Positions 1 to 9,569 of a stretch of DNA of 64,000 bases are shown here, in pieces. Positions within the stretch are counted from its first letter, which is position 1, and each line of letters starts with the position of its first letter. This stretch comes from Leptospira kmetyi serovar Malaysia str. Bejo-Iso9 (lineage in GTDB: Bacteria > Spirochaetota > Leptospiria > Leptospirales > Leptospiraceae). The DNA lies in NCBI RefSeq assembly GCF_000243735.2, contig NZ_AHMP02000001.1, forward strand, positions 25,001 through 89,000, in the 5' to 3' direction. The notes under the pieces are model-generated. The model saw only the letters and a list, made by a program, of their open reading frames with translations. It searched no databases and was not told the origin of the DNA. The position numbers and the translations under genes are program-made.

Positions 1-130
1 ACGTCATTCTCTCATCAACTCCTCGAGAGGAATTCATTTCGCGTCCAACGGGCTCGATTTTGCGACGCGCGCGGGTCAAGAAGCCGAGAAGATTCACAAG
101 GCGATGCAGGCGAAGTTCGTCGGCTTATAA
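1..130 (+). CDS. pyrF: Orotidine 5'-phosphate decarboxylase, C-terminal fragment
   Basis: The window opens inside a reading frame (codons from base 2) that ends at TAA 128-130. The last 42 residues include LINSSRGIHFAS followed by DFATRAGQEAEKIHKAMQ. This matches the C-terminal strand and helix of type 2 OMP decarboxylases, which make UMP from OMP in cytosolic pyrimidine synthesis; the SSRGI segment lies at the phosphate-binding loop of that family. Only the tail is visible, so the active-site Lys and Asp residues cannot be checked. The gene converges on the barrel-protein gene on the other strand, 59 bases away. Confidence 0.7.
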   Translation, partial: RHSLINSSRGIHFASNGLDFATRAGQEAEKIHKAMQAKFVGL

Positions 131-189
131 GAATTACGCGAGAATTTTCGCGTCGACCGAAACATTCAAAATTTATAATTTAAGAAACC

Positions 190-927
190 TTAAAATGACG
201 AGAGTCCCGCGGTGGAACTTTCCTCTTTTTTGACGTTTTCGTCGCCCCCTCCGAAATGAAAACCGATCCCGACCATGCCGGAATAATCGTTGTAATGAAT
301 TCTCACGTCCCGATTGTAATACCGGTTGATTGACGAACCTTCCGCTTCCGTAAAAAGGAAGAATCGATCGAAGTTGAGTTTAAAACCCAAACGCGCGAAT
401 CCACGATACGAGGCGAACTTATCAAAACCGGTGGTTCCCGCGCCGATTGAAATATACGGATCAAAGGTTTTTCCCGGCCTCATGTGAAACGTGGGTCCTA
501 TGTCCAAAAAGGTAAGTTCGAATACTTTTCTATCTCGCAAAGGATTGTTATACTGCGGACTTCCGTAGAATGCGGCCGTGGTGACGTCTCTGTTTGGCCC
601 CGCATTCATAGAACCGGCTTGAAAGATTTGAAACGGATATGTATGTTCCAAACGGGGAGGAATATCCAAAGAAAAAACCTTATGCGTTAATCCGAATTCG
701 AATCCGAAATAGCGGGGATTGTATTCCGCCGAGATTCGATAGTTGTTGTCCTTTCCCTTGTTGGCCGGTTTTCCGCTTTCGTTTACCGCTCCGATCCCGC
801 CTCCGATTTTCAAAGACCACGGCGCGTATTGTTTGTTCTCCGCTTGGGAATCCTGCGCCGAAACCGAAAAGAACGGCGCGAGTGAACAAGCGAATCCTAT
901 TAAAAGAATTGAATATTCTTTTTTCAT
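190..927 (-). CDS. Predicted outer-membrane beta-barrel protein
   Basis: A 245-residue protein with a clear signal peptide: MKKEY, then a hydrophobic run, then SVSA with cleavage near residue 24. The mature part alternates aromatic and polar residues in strand-like stretches (FGFEFGLTHKVF, LGFKLNFDRFFLF, GMVGIGFHFGGG), typical of small outer-membrane barrels. The start at 927 is preferred to an upstream in-frame codon at 981 because AAAGGAGA lies about 7 bases upstream and the signal peptide begins there. A short charged tail (ENVKKEESS) follows the last strand. No enzyme motif is visible and the function is unknown. A small hairpin (959-973) lies in the 5' leader. Confidence 0.7.
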   Translation of the reverse strand: MKKEYSILLIGFACSLAPFFSVSAQDSQAENKQYAPWSLKIGGGIGAVNESGKPANKGKDNNYRISAEYNPRYFGFEFGLTHKVFSLDIPPRLEHTYPFQIFQAGSMNAGPNRDVTTAAFYGSPQYNNPLRDRKVFELTFLDIGPTFHMRPGKTFDPYISIGAGTTGFDKFASYRGFARLGFKLNFDRFFLFTEAEGSSINRYYNRDVRIHYNDYSGMVGIGFHFGGGDENVKKEESSTAGLSSF

Positions 928-958
928 GAACGAATCTCCTTTGGATTTGTTGCCTCTA

Positions 959-973
959 GGACCGCGAAGGTCC
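959..973 (-). promoter_or_regulatory. Small hairpin in the leader of the barrel-protein gene
   Basis: GGACC and GGTCC form a perfect 5-bp stem around a 5-base loop, 31 bases upstream of the ATG at 927 and just before its AAAGGAGA ribosome site. There is no T-run, so it is more likely an mRNA leader structure than a terminator. Its role is unknown. Confidence 0.35.
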
Positions 974-1388
974 AATAACATTTCCCGTTTTTCGAAGAAT
1001 AGAGATAGCGAATGATAAACAGCAAAGGAAAATCGACTTCGAGCTTGCTCAAAGAAGGAAAATTTTTACGTTATGCGAAATCGAAAAGTTCTACGAAAGA
1101 GCTTTGTCTTAAACAAAAAAATATTTTTTTGGACGCGATTTAAAAAATTGTCCGTGTGAGTTCGGTCGACGGATACAAGAAGCTTTTGAGAGCGCACGGA
1201 TTTCGATTTATATTCTTCATTGCGATTGGAAACGATCCGTTCTTGACTCGGGTCGTACTCTCGCAATTTCAAAACGGGCCGATCGATTGACGTCGCCAAA
1301 AAAACAAAGACGGGAATCGTTTCGCGGGAAAAGATGGAAACGAAGTTGAATCAATTATGCGACAAAGGGACACGCTGCGGGAACCTTG
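974..1388. other. Intergenic region between barrel gene and YqaA-like gene
   Basis: About 415 bases between divergent genes. It should hold both promoters, but I found no convincing -35/-10 pair. A 77-codon minus-strand frame at 1066-1299 has a basic, low-complexity translation with no signal peptide or motif and is not called. Confidence 0.5.
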
Positions 1389-1847
1389 ATGGAAAATAAC
1401 ATTTGGGAAATTCTTTCCAAATTGATCCCGATGTACGGCGGGTTGGGGCTCGCGATCGTTTCGTTCGCCGCCGCTACGATTCTACCGTTCAGCTCCGAAG
1501 CCGCTTTGGGTCTTGCAATCGTTTCGGGTCTTCCTCCTTACGAGGCCGTGATTTGGGCTTCGATCGGAAACTGCGCGGCTTGTTCCTTCAATTACGCGCT
1601 CGGTTACGGTTCGCGAACGTTCGTTCACGGCAAGTTGGATTCTTCCCCGATGTTTCAAAAACTCTATCGAAGAATGGAAACCTCGGGTTGGCCGATTCTT
1701 TTGTTGTCTTTTCTTCCCGTAATCGGCGATCCGATCACGATTCTTTCCGGATTTTTCAGACAAAGGCTTTGGTTGTTCGTGATCGTAGTGTTCACTCTAC
1801 GGATCGCTCGTTACATTCTTCTCGCGTTCTTCTTCGTCAAAGCGTAG
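1389..1847 (+). CDS. YqaA/DedA-like (VTT/SNARE-associated) membrane protein
   Basis: A 152-residue membrane protein with hydrophobic segments at about residues 13-33, 37-60, 95-115 and 125-150. The pattern (glycine-rich LGLAIVSFAAATILPFSSEA near the start, later LSFLPVIGDPITILSGFFRQ) fits the small YqaA branch of the DedA/VTT family, inner-membrane proteins linked to lipid transport or scrambling and membrane homeostasis. ATG 1389 is chosen; a TTG directly before it (1386) is also in frame. The ribosome site is weak. A strong stem-loop (1866-1900) follows. The substrate cannot be read from the sequence. Confidence 0.75.
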   Translation: MENNIWEILSKLIPMYGGLGLAIVSFAAATILPFSSEAALGLAIVSGLPPYEAVIWASIGNCAACSFNYALGYGSRTFVHGKLDSSPMFQKLYRRMETSGWPILLLSFLPVIGDPITILSGFFRQRLWLFVIVVFTLRIARYILLAFFFVKA

Positions 1848-1865
1848 AAATTTATTTCCATTGAC

Positions 1866-1900
1866 GATGCGCTTGTATGTTCGTAAGTTACAAGCGCATC
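1866..1900 (+). terminator. Stem-loop after the YqaA-like gene
   Basis: GATGCGCTTGT (1866-1876) and ACAAGCGCATC (1890-1900) form a perfect 11-bp stem with a 13-base loop, 18 bases after the stop codon. An A/T-rich stretch follows only after about 15 bases. It probably terminates the YqaA-like gene and insulates the lipid operon that starts at 1943. Confidence 0.6.
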
Positions 1901-1942
1901 AATCGTAATCTTATATAAAAATTTTTTTCACATCCGAACGCA

Positions 1943-3265
1943 TTGGCGCTGTCTATAATACCAAAGAAAAAGGCGGCGTTCTTGAAAAAGAATCAAACGA
2001 AAAAAGAAACTCTCGCGATCATCGGGACCGGAATTTCCGGAATGGGTTGTGCGCATTTTTTACAAAATGATTTCGATCTTACGATCTTCGAAAAAGGCTC
2101 TTATATCGGAGGTCATACGAACACGGTTGACGTTCCGGAGGAAGACAAGTCGATTCCGATCGATACCGGTTTTATCGTATTCAATTACGTGACGTACCCG
2201 AATCTCAAAAGATTATTCGAAGAACTTCAGGTTCCCGTTAAAAAATCGTCGATGTCCTTCAGCGTACAACACGTTCCGGATCGTTTGGAATTTTGCGGTT
2301 CGGGAATCCGAGGTTTGTTCTCTCAAAAACGCAATCTTTTCAACTTCAAATATCTGAGATTGTTGTATAACATCAACCGCTTCAACACGGAAGCTCCTTC
2401 TATTTTAGAAAATTCTAAATATCTAAATTATACTTTGGACGATTATATCAAGGAAGCGGGTTATCACAGGGACCTTTTGGAATATTATCTGATTCCGATG
2501 AGTTCGGCTGTTTGGTCCACCTCGGACGATAGGATGTTGAAATTCCCGGCCTTTGCTTTGGTGCGATTTTTTCTCAATCACGGATTTCTCGGTTTAAATA
2601 CGCAACATCAGTGGTACACGGTGGACGGCGGTTCGATAGAATACGTGAAACGTCTTACCGCGCCGATTCGGGATCGCTTTCATACCAAGAGCGAGGTGAA
2701 ATCCGTCGAAACTGCCGGAAAAAAAGTCCGAGTCGTTTTAAAAAACGGAAAGTCTTCTCTTTTTGATAAGGTGATTCTCGCCACACACGCGGACACTTCG
2801 TTGAAACTTTTGAAAAAACCGAGCCCTTTGCAAAAGGAACTTTTGAAAGAATTCAAATACCAAAAAAATATCGCGACCTTGCACACGGACGATTCGTCCA
2901 TGCCGAACGTTAAACTCGCTTGGTCCGCCTGGAATTATCGTATGGAGCGGATCGGAAACGAAACGAAGGCGTCCACGATTTACTGGATGAATTGTCTACA
3001 GGGAGTTTCCGAAAAAAAGAATTATTACGTTTCGATCAACGACCCCGGGACCGTAGATCGGAAAAAGATCATTCGAGAAATTGAATACGATCATCCCTTG
3101 TTCAGCGTCGGTTCTTTGAGGGCGCAATCCAGACTTCAGGAACTCAATCAAGAAGGAAAAATTTTCTTTTGCGGAAGTTATTTTAGAAACGGATTTCACG
3201 AGGACGGACTTTGGTCCGCGAAATTGTTAAGCGAAGAGCTTTTGGGAAGGAAGGTTTGGAATTGA
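1943..3265 (+). CDS. FAD-dependent amine oxidase-like protein (COG2907 type)
   Basis: A 440-residue flavoprotein. The dinucleotide-binding motif IIGTGISGMG lies at residues 26-35, followed by FEKGSYIGGHTNTV, the GGH motif of NAD(P)/FAD proteins related to amine oxidases and desaturases. The C-terminal IFFCGSYFRNGFHEDGLWSA is the second flavin-contact region of COG2907. This family is typically encoded beside DUF1365 and CFA-type methyltransferases, as here, and is thought to oxidise or reduce modified fatty acyl chains. It is the first gene of a tight six-gene operon, and the next gene overlaps its stop. The start is uncertain: TTG 1943 gives the full length, but TTG 1982 (13 codons later, preceded by AAAGGCGG) is also plausible. 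No ATG is available. Confidence 0.85.
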   Translation: MALSIIPKKKAAFLKKNQTKKETLAIIGTGISGMGCAHFLQNDFDLTIFEKGSYIGGHTNTVDVPEEDKSIPIDTGFIVFNYVTYPNLKRLFEELQVPVKKSSMSFSVQHVPDRLEFCGSGIRGLFSQKRNLFNFKYLRLLYNINRFNTEAPSILENSKYLNYTLDDYIKEAGYHRDLLEYYLIPMSSAVWSTSDDRMLKFPAFALVRFFLNHGFLGLNTQHQWYTVDGGSIEYVKRLTAPIRDRFHTKSEVKSVETAGKKVRVVLKNGKSSLFDKVILATHADTSLKLLKKPSPLQKELLKEFKYQKNIATLHTDDSSMPNVKLAWSAWNYRMERIGNETKASTIYWMNCLQGVSEKKNYYVSINDPGTVDRKKIIREIEYDHPLFSVGSLRAQSRLQELNQEGKIFFCGSYFRNGFHEDGLWSAKLLSEELLGRKVWN

Positions 3266-4038
3266 ATTCCTGCATTTATAAAGCAAACGTAATGCACGAT
3301 CGGCGTTCTCCGAAAAAGAATCGTTTTCGATACGGGATCTTTACCTTCGCTCTCGACTTGGACGAGTTGAAGGAGCTCGGAGCGCGGTCCCGTTGGTTCG
3401 GAACCGATCAAAAGGCGCTTTTTCGATTTTCGGACGAGGATCATCTCGACTTCGGTAAAGTCGGCGTTAAGGAAAACATATTAGAATATTTGAAACAAAA
3501 CGGAATGAACGAATCCGTAACGAAGGCGATTCTCGTTACGAATCTCAGAATCCTCGGCTATGTATTCAATCCGGTTTCATTCTACTTTTTTTACGGAGAA
3601 CAAAATTCTCCTTTGTGCGCGGTCGCGGAAGTGGGGAACACGTTCGGAGAACAAAAACCTTTCTTCCTCGGAAAGGAAACCTGGAAGGACGGAGCGTTTC
3701 GGATGAGAACTGGGAAATTCTTTTATGTTTCTCCCTTTGTCGGTTTAAAATCCGAGTTTGAATTTATTCTGAAACCCGCGGACGAATCTTTGAACATCCG
3801 CATCGACGCCTTGGAAGACGGAGAGACGCTCATGACGACGACTTACACGGGAAAAAGAATCGAATGGAACGATCGGAATTTAATCCGAATGTTTTTCCTT
3901 TATCCTTTGGCGACCGTCCAAGTAATCGTATTGATTCACTGGCAGGCCTTTAAGTTATTTCTGAAAGGTCTTCCGTATATTAGAAAAAACGAAAATATAG
4001 ATTTGCAAAAAGGAGTTCATCTTGGAAAGAACCACTGA
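3262..4038 (+). CDS. DUF1365 family protein
   Basis: A 258-residue DUF1365 protein. Recognisable blocks are CIYKANVMHDRRSPKKNRFRY at the start, LVTNLRILGYVFNPVSFYFF in the middle (the family hallmark) and VAEVGNTFGE after it. The reaction is not established. The family almost always accompanies COG2907 flavoproteins and CFA-like methyltransferases, suggesting a role in making or placing a modified acyl chain. TTG 3262 is chosen because it overlaps the upstream stop as TTGA and GGAAGG lies upstream; TTG 3256 would add two residues. The last 17 bases overlap the next gene. A hydrophobic stretch near the C-terminus (MFFLYPLATVQVIVLIHWQ) may associate with the membrane. Confidence 0.88.
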   Translation: MNSCIYKANVMHDRRSPKKNRFRYGIFTFALDLDELKELGARSRWFGTDQKALFRFSDEDHLDFGKVGVKENILEYLKQNGMNESVTKAILVTNLRILGYVFNPVSFYFFYGEQNSPLCAVAEVGNTFGEQKPFFLGKETWKDGAFRMRTGKFFYVSPFVGLKSEFEFILKPADESLNIRIDALEDGETLMTTTYTGKRIEWNDRNLIRMFFLYPLATVQVIVLIHWQAFKLFLKGLPYIRKNENIDLQKGVHLGKNH

Positions 4039-5323
4039 GTCCGACATAAAATTTCAGGATTCGGAAGCCGCCCTCGAGGTTTCCGTCGAATCGAATTCGT
4101 ATAAATTCTACAAAAACCTTTTCTTTAAGGCCCTTTCTCCGATGAAGAAAGGATCGATCCGTTTGGCGCTTCCGAACGGTGAAAAGGCGTATTTAGGAGA
4201 TCCGGAAAGCGACGCTCCTCCGGAGTTTCACAAAGGGATCATTCATATACACGATCCGATCTTTTTTAAGAAGACGGTTCTCAACGGGGATCTCGGTTTT
4301 TCGGAATCGTATATGGACGGAGATTGGGATACGGACGATATACGCGCCGTCATATCCTGGTTTATATACAATATCGAAGATTCTCCGTCGATCAGCGGGA
4401 GTAAAAACCGTTTTGCGCATCTCAGTTTGACGAACTTGGGAAGCAGGCTTTTACATTTGTTTCGGAAGAATTCGATCCGAGGAAGCAAAAAGAACATCGT
4501 GGAACACTACGATCTCGGAAACGAATTTTACGAAAAATTTCTCGATCCTACGATGACTTATTCCTGCGCGTATTTCAAAAACACGGAAGATACATTAGAA
4601 AAGGCACAATTAGAAAAACTGAATATTCTTTGCAAAAAGCTGAGACTGCGGCCGGACGATCATCTTTTGGAAATCGGAACGGGTTGGGCGGGATTGTCGA
4701 CCTATGCGGCGAAGAATTTCGGATGTAGGGTGACGACTTATACGATTTCGAACGAGCAATTCCGTTACGCCAACGAAAAGATCCGAAAAGAAGGTTTATC
4801 GGACAGGATCGAAGTGCGCCTGGCGGATTACCGCAAAGTGGAAGGGACTTACGATAAACTCGTAACCGTCGAGATGCTCGAAGCGGTCGGTCACGAATAC
4901 TTCGAAGCTTTCTTTTCGATGTGCAACCGTGTGTTAAAAAAGGACGGGCTCATGGTTCATCAGATCATCACGAGTCCCGATGCGAGATACGAATCCTTCC
5001 GCAAGGGAGTGGACTTTATCCAGAAACATATCTTTCCCGGTTCGCTTTTGCCTTCGATCGCGAGAATCAATCAAGCGATCAATCGTACGGGGGATTTTCA
5101 TCTTTATTCTTTGGAAGATATGGGCGTAAAATATGATCATACTCTGATGAGTTGGTTGAAAGGATTCGATTCCAATATCGCGTTGATTCGGGATATGGGT
5201 TTTAACGAATCTTTTATTCGGAAATGGAGATATTACTTTTCGTATTGTGCGGCGGCGTTTTCTATGAAGAATATCAGCGTGGTGCAAGCGGTTTATACGA
5301 GACCGAACAACTTGACGCTTTAG
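4022..5323 (+). CDS. cfa: Cyclopropane-fatty-acyl-phospholipid synthase family methyltransferase
   Basis: A 433-residue enzyme of the CFA synthase family, which transfers a methyl(ene) group from S-adenosylmethionine to the double bond of phospholipid acyl chains at the membrane surface. Seen: an N-terminal lipid-binding region (about 1-150), HYDLGNEFYEKFL from residue 162, SAM motif LEIGTGWAG at 216-224, and VEMLEAVG at 283-290 with the conserved Glu. The length is close to E. coli Cfa (382) plus a longer N-terminus. The TTG start at 4022 has a strong AAAGGAG 8 bases upstream and overlaps the DUF1365 gene by 17 bases. With the flavoprotein and DUF1365 neighbours, the product may be a methylene-, methyl- or otherwise modified fatty acid rather than a simple cyclopropane. 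Confidence 0.9.
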   Translation: MERTTESDIKFQDSEAALEVSVESNSYKFYKNLFFKALSPMKKGSIRLALPNGEKAYLGDPESDAPPEFHKGIIHIHDPIFFKKTVLNGDLGFSESYMDGDWDTDDIRAVISWFIYNIEDSPSISGSKNRFAHLSLTNLGSRLLHLFRKNSIRGSKKNIVEHYDLGNEFYEKFLDPTMTYSCAYFKNTEDTLEKAQLEKLNILCKKLRLRPDDHLLEIGTGWAGLSTYAAKNFGCRVTTYTISNEQFRYANEKIRKEGLSDRIEVRLADYRKVEGTYDKLVTVEMLEAVGHEYFEAFFSMCNRVLKKDGLMVHQIITSPDARYESFRKGVDFIQKHIFPGSLLPSIARINQAINRTGDFHLYSLEDMGVKYDHTLMSWLKGFDSNIALIRDMGFNESFIRKWRYYFSYCAAAFSMKNISVVQAVYTRPNNLTL

Positions 5324-5351
5324 TCTGAAATCATCCGAGAAGAAACGCACA

Positions 5352-5888
5352 GTGAAAGAAGAGATTCAATCCGAGGACCGTCATCCGACTTCGAAAGGAA
5401 GATCGATTTTCCATTTTCTAAAACATTTTTCTCCGAAGAATGCGATCGACATCGTGAAAAGGGAACTTCGATCGGGAATCACACCGGAAAAGATTTCTTT
5501 GAGCGTCGTAGTCGGCGCTGGAATCGGAGTGTTCCCCTTGATCGGAACCACGATGACTCTTTGCGGAATTTTCGGAGTGTTGCTTCGATTGAATCCGGTT
5601 TCGATCCAATTGGCCAACTATCTCGTCTATCCTTTGCAGATTCTTTTGATTTTTCCGTTTTTAAAAACGGGTTCTGCGGTAACGGGAGTTTCACTCGATC
5701 TGAGTTGGGCCGAACATATATCGGTGGATAACGTTTCGGCGATCGCAAAGGGAATCTTCGACGTGGCGGGCTTTGCGGTTCTCGGTTGGGCCGTTTGGGT
5801 TCCGGGAATTTCTGCGGTTTTTTATTTTATACTTCTTCCGTTCGTAAGAAAGGCGGGAAGTTTGCTCGATTCCAAAAGAAAAAAATAA
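5352..5888 (+). CDS. DUF2062 membrane protein
   Basis: A 178-residue protein with a polar N-terminus and three or four membrane segments. The block PEKISLSVVVGAGIGVFPLIGTTMTLCG, followed by RLNPVSIQLANYLVYPLQILL, is the DUF2062 signature. The biochemical role is unknown; DUF2062 domains are often found next to or fused with lipid and glycan glycosyltransferases. The GTG start at 5352 lies 28 bases after the cfa stop, with GAGAAGAAACG upstream. It is an extra gene compared with the mycobacterial version of this cluster. Confidence 0.8.
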   Translation: MKEEIQSEDRHPTSKGRSIFHFLKHFSPKNAIDIVKRELRSGITPEKISLSVVVGAGIGVFPLIGTTMTLCGIFGVLLRLNPVSIQLANYLVYPLQILLIFPFLKTGSAVTGVSLDLSWAEHISVDNVSAIAKGIFDVAGFAVLGWAVWVPGISAVFYFILLPFVRKAGSLLDSKRKK

Positions 5889-5906
5889 ACAAAAGACGAG
5901 AATCTT

Positions 5907-6704
5907 ATGAACCCGTTCTTACAAATTTTAACTCTGATGTCCGCGGCTTGGGGATTCGTCTTCGTTTTGATGACGGTTCTATGGTGGATCGGTAAAAAAG
6001 CGAAGAATTATTCGATCGTGGACGTGGGTTGGGGACTTTGTATTTCCACCGCGGCGATCGTTTATTACTCGTTAGGCGACGGTTTCCCTTTGAGAGCGGC
6101 TCAGATCACCGCGATCGTAGCGTTTTGGGGATGGAGACTTTCGTATTTTATACTCGTGACCCGCGTGTTCAAAGGACACGAGGACGCGCGTTATACGGCG
6201 TTTCGAGCGGATTACGGAGACAAAGTGGATCGTAAATTTTTTACGAACATCTTTCAATTTCAGGGCATTCTCGCCGTACTTCTGAGTTTGCCGTTCGTAT
6301 TTCCGAATCTGAACGACAACCCGAACACGAACGATTTCGAAGTCGCGGGTTTGATTCTTTTTACGTTATCCGTCATTGGCGAATCCTGGGCGGACTTTCA
6401 ACTCAACGAGTTTAAAAAGAATTCGGATAACCGAGGAAAGGTTTGCGATACGGGTTTGTGGAAGTATTCCAGACATCCGAATTATTTTTTCGAATGGTTG
6501 ATCTGGGTCGCGTTCGGAATTTTTTCGTTGGGTTCTCCGTACGGTTGGATCGGTTTGTTGTCTCCGATCGTCATGTTTGTTCTTTTGACGAAATTGACCG
6601 GAGTTCCGCTGAACGAGGTCGGACAACTGAAGACGAAAGGGGACGCGTATCGCGAATACATCGCCAGGACTAACGCATTCTTCCCTTGGTTTCCAAAAGC
6701 TTAA
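5907..6704 (+). CDS. DUF1295 / steroid 5-alpha-reductase-like membrane protein
   Basis: A 265-residue polytopic protein with about six hydrophobic segments. The C-terminal part carries LWKYSRHPNYFFEWLIWVAFG and ends with GDAYREYIARTNAFFPW. The RHPNYF motif is shared by DUF1295 and the NADPH-binding end of steroid 5-alpha-reductase and isoprenylcysteine methyltransferase families. The family is expected to reduce C=C bonds or act on lipids in the membrane; its substrate here is unknown. It lies 18 bases after the DUF2062 gene and 28 bases before a second methyltransferase. A reductase would fit a pathway where a methylene group is made and then reduced. Confidence 0.85.
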   Translation: MNPFLQILTLMSAAWGFVFVLMTVLWWIGKKAKNYSIVDVGWGLCISTAAIVYYSLGDGFPLRAAQITAIVAFWGWRLSYFILVTRVFKGHEDARYTAFRADYGDKVDRKFFTNIFQFQGILAVLLSLPFVFPNLNDNPNTNDFEVAGLILFTLSVIGESWADFQLNEFKKNSDNRGKVCDTGLWKYSRHPNYFFEWLIWVAFGIFSLGSPYGWIGLLSPIVMFVLLTKLTGVPLNEVGQLKTKGDAYREYIARTNAFFPWFPKA

Positions 6705-6732
6705 TATTCAAAAATAAGAATGGAGGTTTTCC

Positions 6733-7764
6733 GTGAATTGGATCTATGATCTCATGGAAAAGGACGTATTTCCCGATTGGCTGATTCGTTTTAGAATTCG
6801 TGGTCTATTGGCCGATCGATTGAAGCAGGAGAACAAGGGTTCTCTCGAAGCCAATCAAAAACACAAAATCGCTTACGTTGATTCTTTGAAAAAATCTCCG
6901 ATCGCGATTCATACGAAGGCTGCCAACGAGCAACACTACGAGGTTCCCGCCGAATTCTTCAAACTTGTGATGGGAAAACATATGAAATACAGTTCGGGTT
7001 ATTGGGAAACTCCGAACGTGTCCTTCGACGAATCCGAACGAAGAATGTTGGAGATCACTTGTCAAAGGGCCAAGATCGAAAACGGGATGAGCGTTTTGGA
7101 TCTCGGATGCGGTTGGGGTTCTTTGTCCTTGTATCTTGCGGAGAATTATCCGAAGTCGAAAATCACGGGAGTTTCCAACTCGAAAAGCCAGAAGAAATAC
7201 ATAGACGAACAGGCTAAAAAGAGAGGACTGAAAAATCTTACGATCGTCACCGCGGACATGAACGACTTCAAAATTTCCGCGAAGTTCGATCGACTCGTTT
7301 CCGTGGAAATGCTCGAACACATGAAGAACTACGAAAAACTTTTCGAACGGTTCGCTTCTTTCTTAAAACCGAAAGGACTTTTTTTCGTTCATATCTTCAC
7401 GCACAACCGGTTTCCGTATGCGTTCGAAGTGATCGACGACACGGATTGGATGTCCCGTTATTTTTTTACGGGCGGACAGATGCCTTCCCACGATTTGTTT
7501 TTATACTTTCAAAAGGATTTTCAAATCCAAGACCAATGGGTCGTCAACGGAAATCACTATGCGCTTACCTCCGAGGCTTGGTTGAACGGAATGTATCAAA
7601 ATCGCGAAGAGGTAATGCGGATCTTCTCGGAAACATACGGACCCGGACAGGCCTTAAAATGGTTCGTATATTGGAAGGTGTTCTTTATGGCCTGCGCGGA
7701 ACTCTGGAAATATAAGAACGGGGAAGAATGGATCGTTTCGCATTATCTTTTTTCGAAACGTTAG
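6733..7764 (+). CDS. Second CFA-type SAM-dependent methyltransferase
   Basis: A 343-residue methyltransferase of the same superfamily as the cfa gene upstream, but shorter and clearly divergent. It has EQHYEVPAEFFKLVM at 66-80 in place of the usual HYDLGN box, SAM motif LDLGCGWGS at 122-130, and VSVEMLEHM near 190. This pattern is closer to the branch containing plant coclaurine N-methyltransferase-like and putative lipid methyltransferases than to true Cfa. The GTG start follows TGGAGG by 7 bases. It is the last operon gene, with an 11-bp terminator stem 10 bases after the stop. It could add a second methyl group, as FufM does in furan fatty acid synthesis, but that is inference. Confidence 0.83.
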   Translation: MNWIYDLMEKDVFPDWLIRFRIRGLLADRLKQENKGSLEANQKHKIAYVDSLKKSPIAIHTKAANEQHYEVPAEFFKLVMGKHMKYSSGYWETPNVSFDESERRMLEITCQRAKIENGMSVLDLGCGWGSLSLYLAENYPKSKITGVSNSKSQKKYIDEQAKKRGLKNLTIVTADMNDFKISAKFDRLVSVEMLEHMKNYEKLFERFASFLKPKGLFFVHIFTHNRFPYAFEVIDDTDWMSRYFFTGGQMPSHDLFLYFQKDFQIQDQWVVNGNHYALTSEAWLNGMYQNREEVMRIFSETYGPGQALKWFVYWKVFFMACAELWKYKNGEEWIVSHYLFSKR

Positions 7765-7773
7765 ACGAAATTG

Positions 7774-7803
7774 CAACCTCGGCGCAAACCAACGCCGAGG
7801 TTG
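7774..7803 (+). terminator. Terminator of the lipid operon
   Basis: CAACCTCGGCG (7774-7784) and CGCCGAGGTTG (7793-7803) form a perfect 11-bp stem with an 8-base loop just after the stop at 7764. The downstream T-run is short, but position and stem strength support termination. Confidence 0.75.
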
Positions 7804-7914
7804 TTCACGAAATTTTAAATCGGTCAATTTCATAACCGTATGATTCTAAAATGTTCCGACAAACTATCTCGAAAAAATAAATCTCGACGGATGATAAGAG
7901 AATTCGAAGTCCGC

Positions 7915-7940
7915 CTGAAGCCGCGTCGTTACTCGCAGCT

Positions 7941-7944
<4 letters not shown>
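7915..7944 (-). terminator. Candidate terminator of the minus-strand nucleotidyltransferase operon
   Basis: CTGAAGC (7915-7921) and GCTTCAG (7938-7944) pair around a 16-base loop. On the minus strand the stem begins within the stop codon of the nucleotidyltransferase gene. There is no U-run, so the call is tentative. Confidence 0.4.
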
Positions 7945-8696
<752 letters not shown>

Positions 8697-8705
8697 CTTC
8701 CCTCT

Positions 8706-8912
<207 letters not shown>

Positions 8913-8966
8913 ACCAGATCCTTGCCAAGGATAGAATACGGACCTGTACGGAATTGGTCAAGAATA

Positions 8967-9552
<586 letters not shown>

Positions 9553-9569
<17 letters not shown>

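Noticed and set aside
1066..1299. 77-codon minus-strand frame
   Set aside because: No motif or signal, and a Lys/Arg/Phe-rich translation of A/T-rich intergenic sequence.
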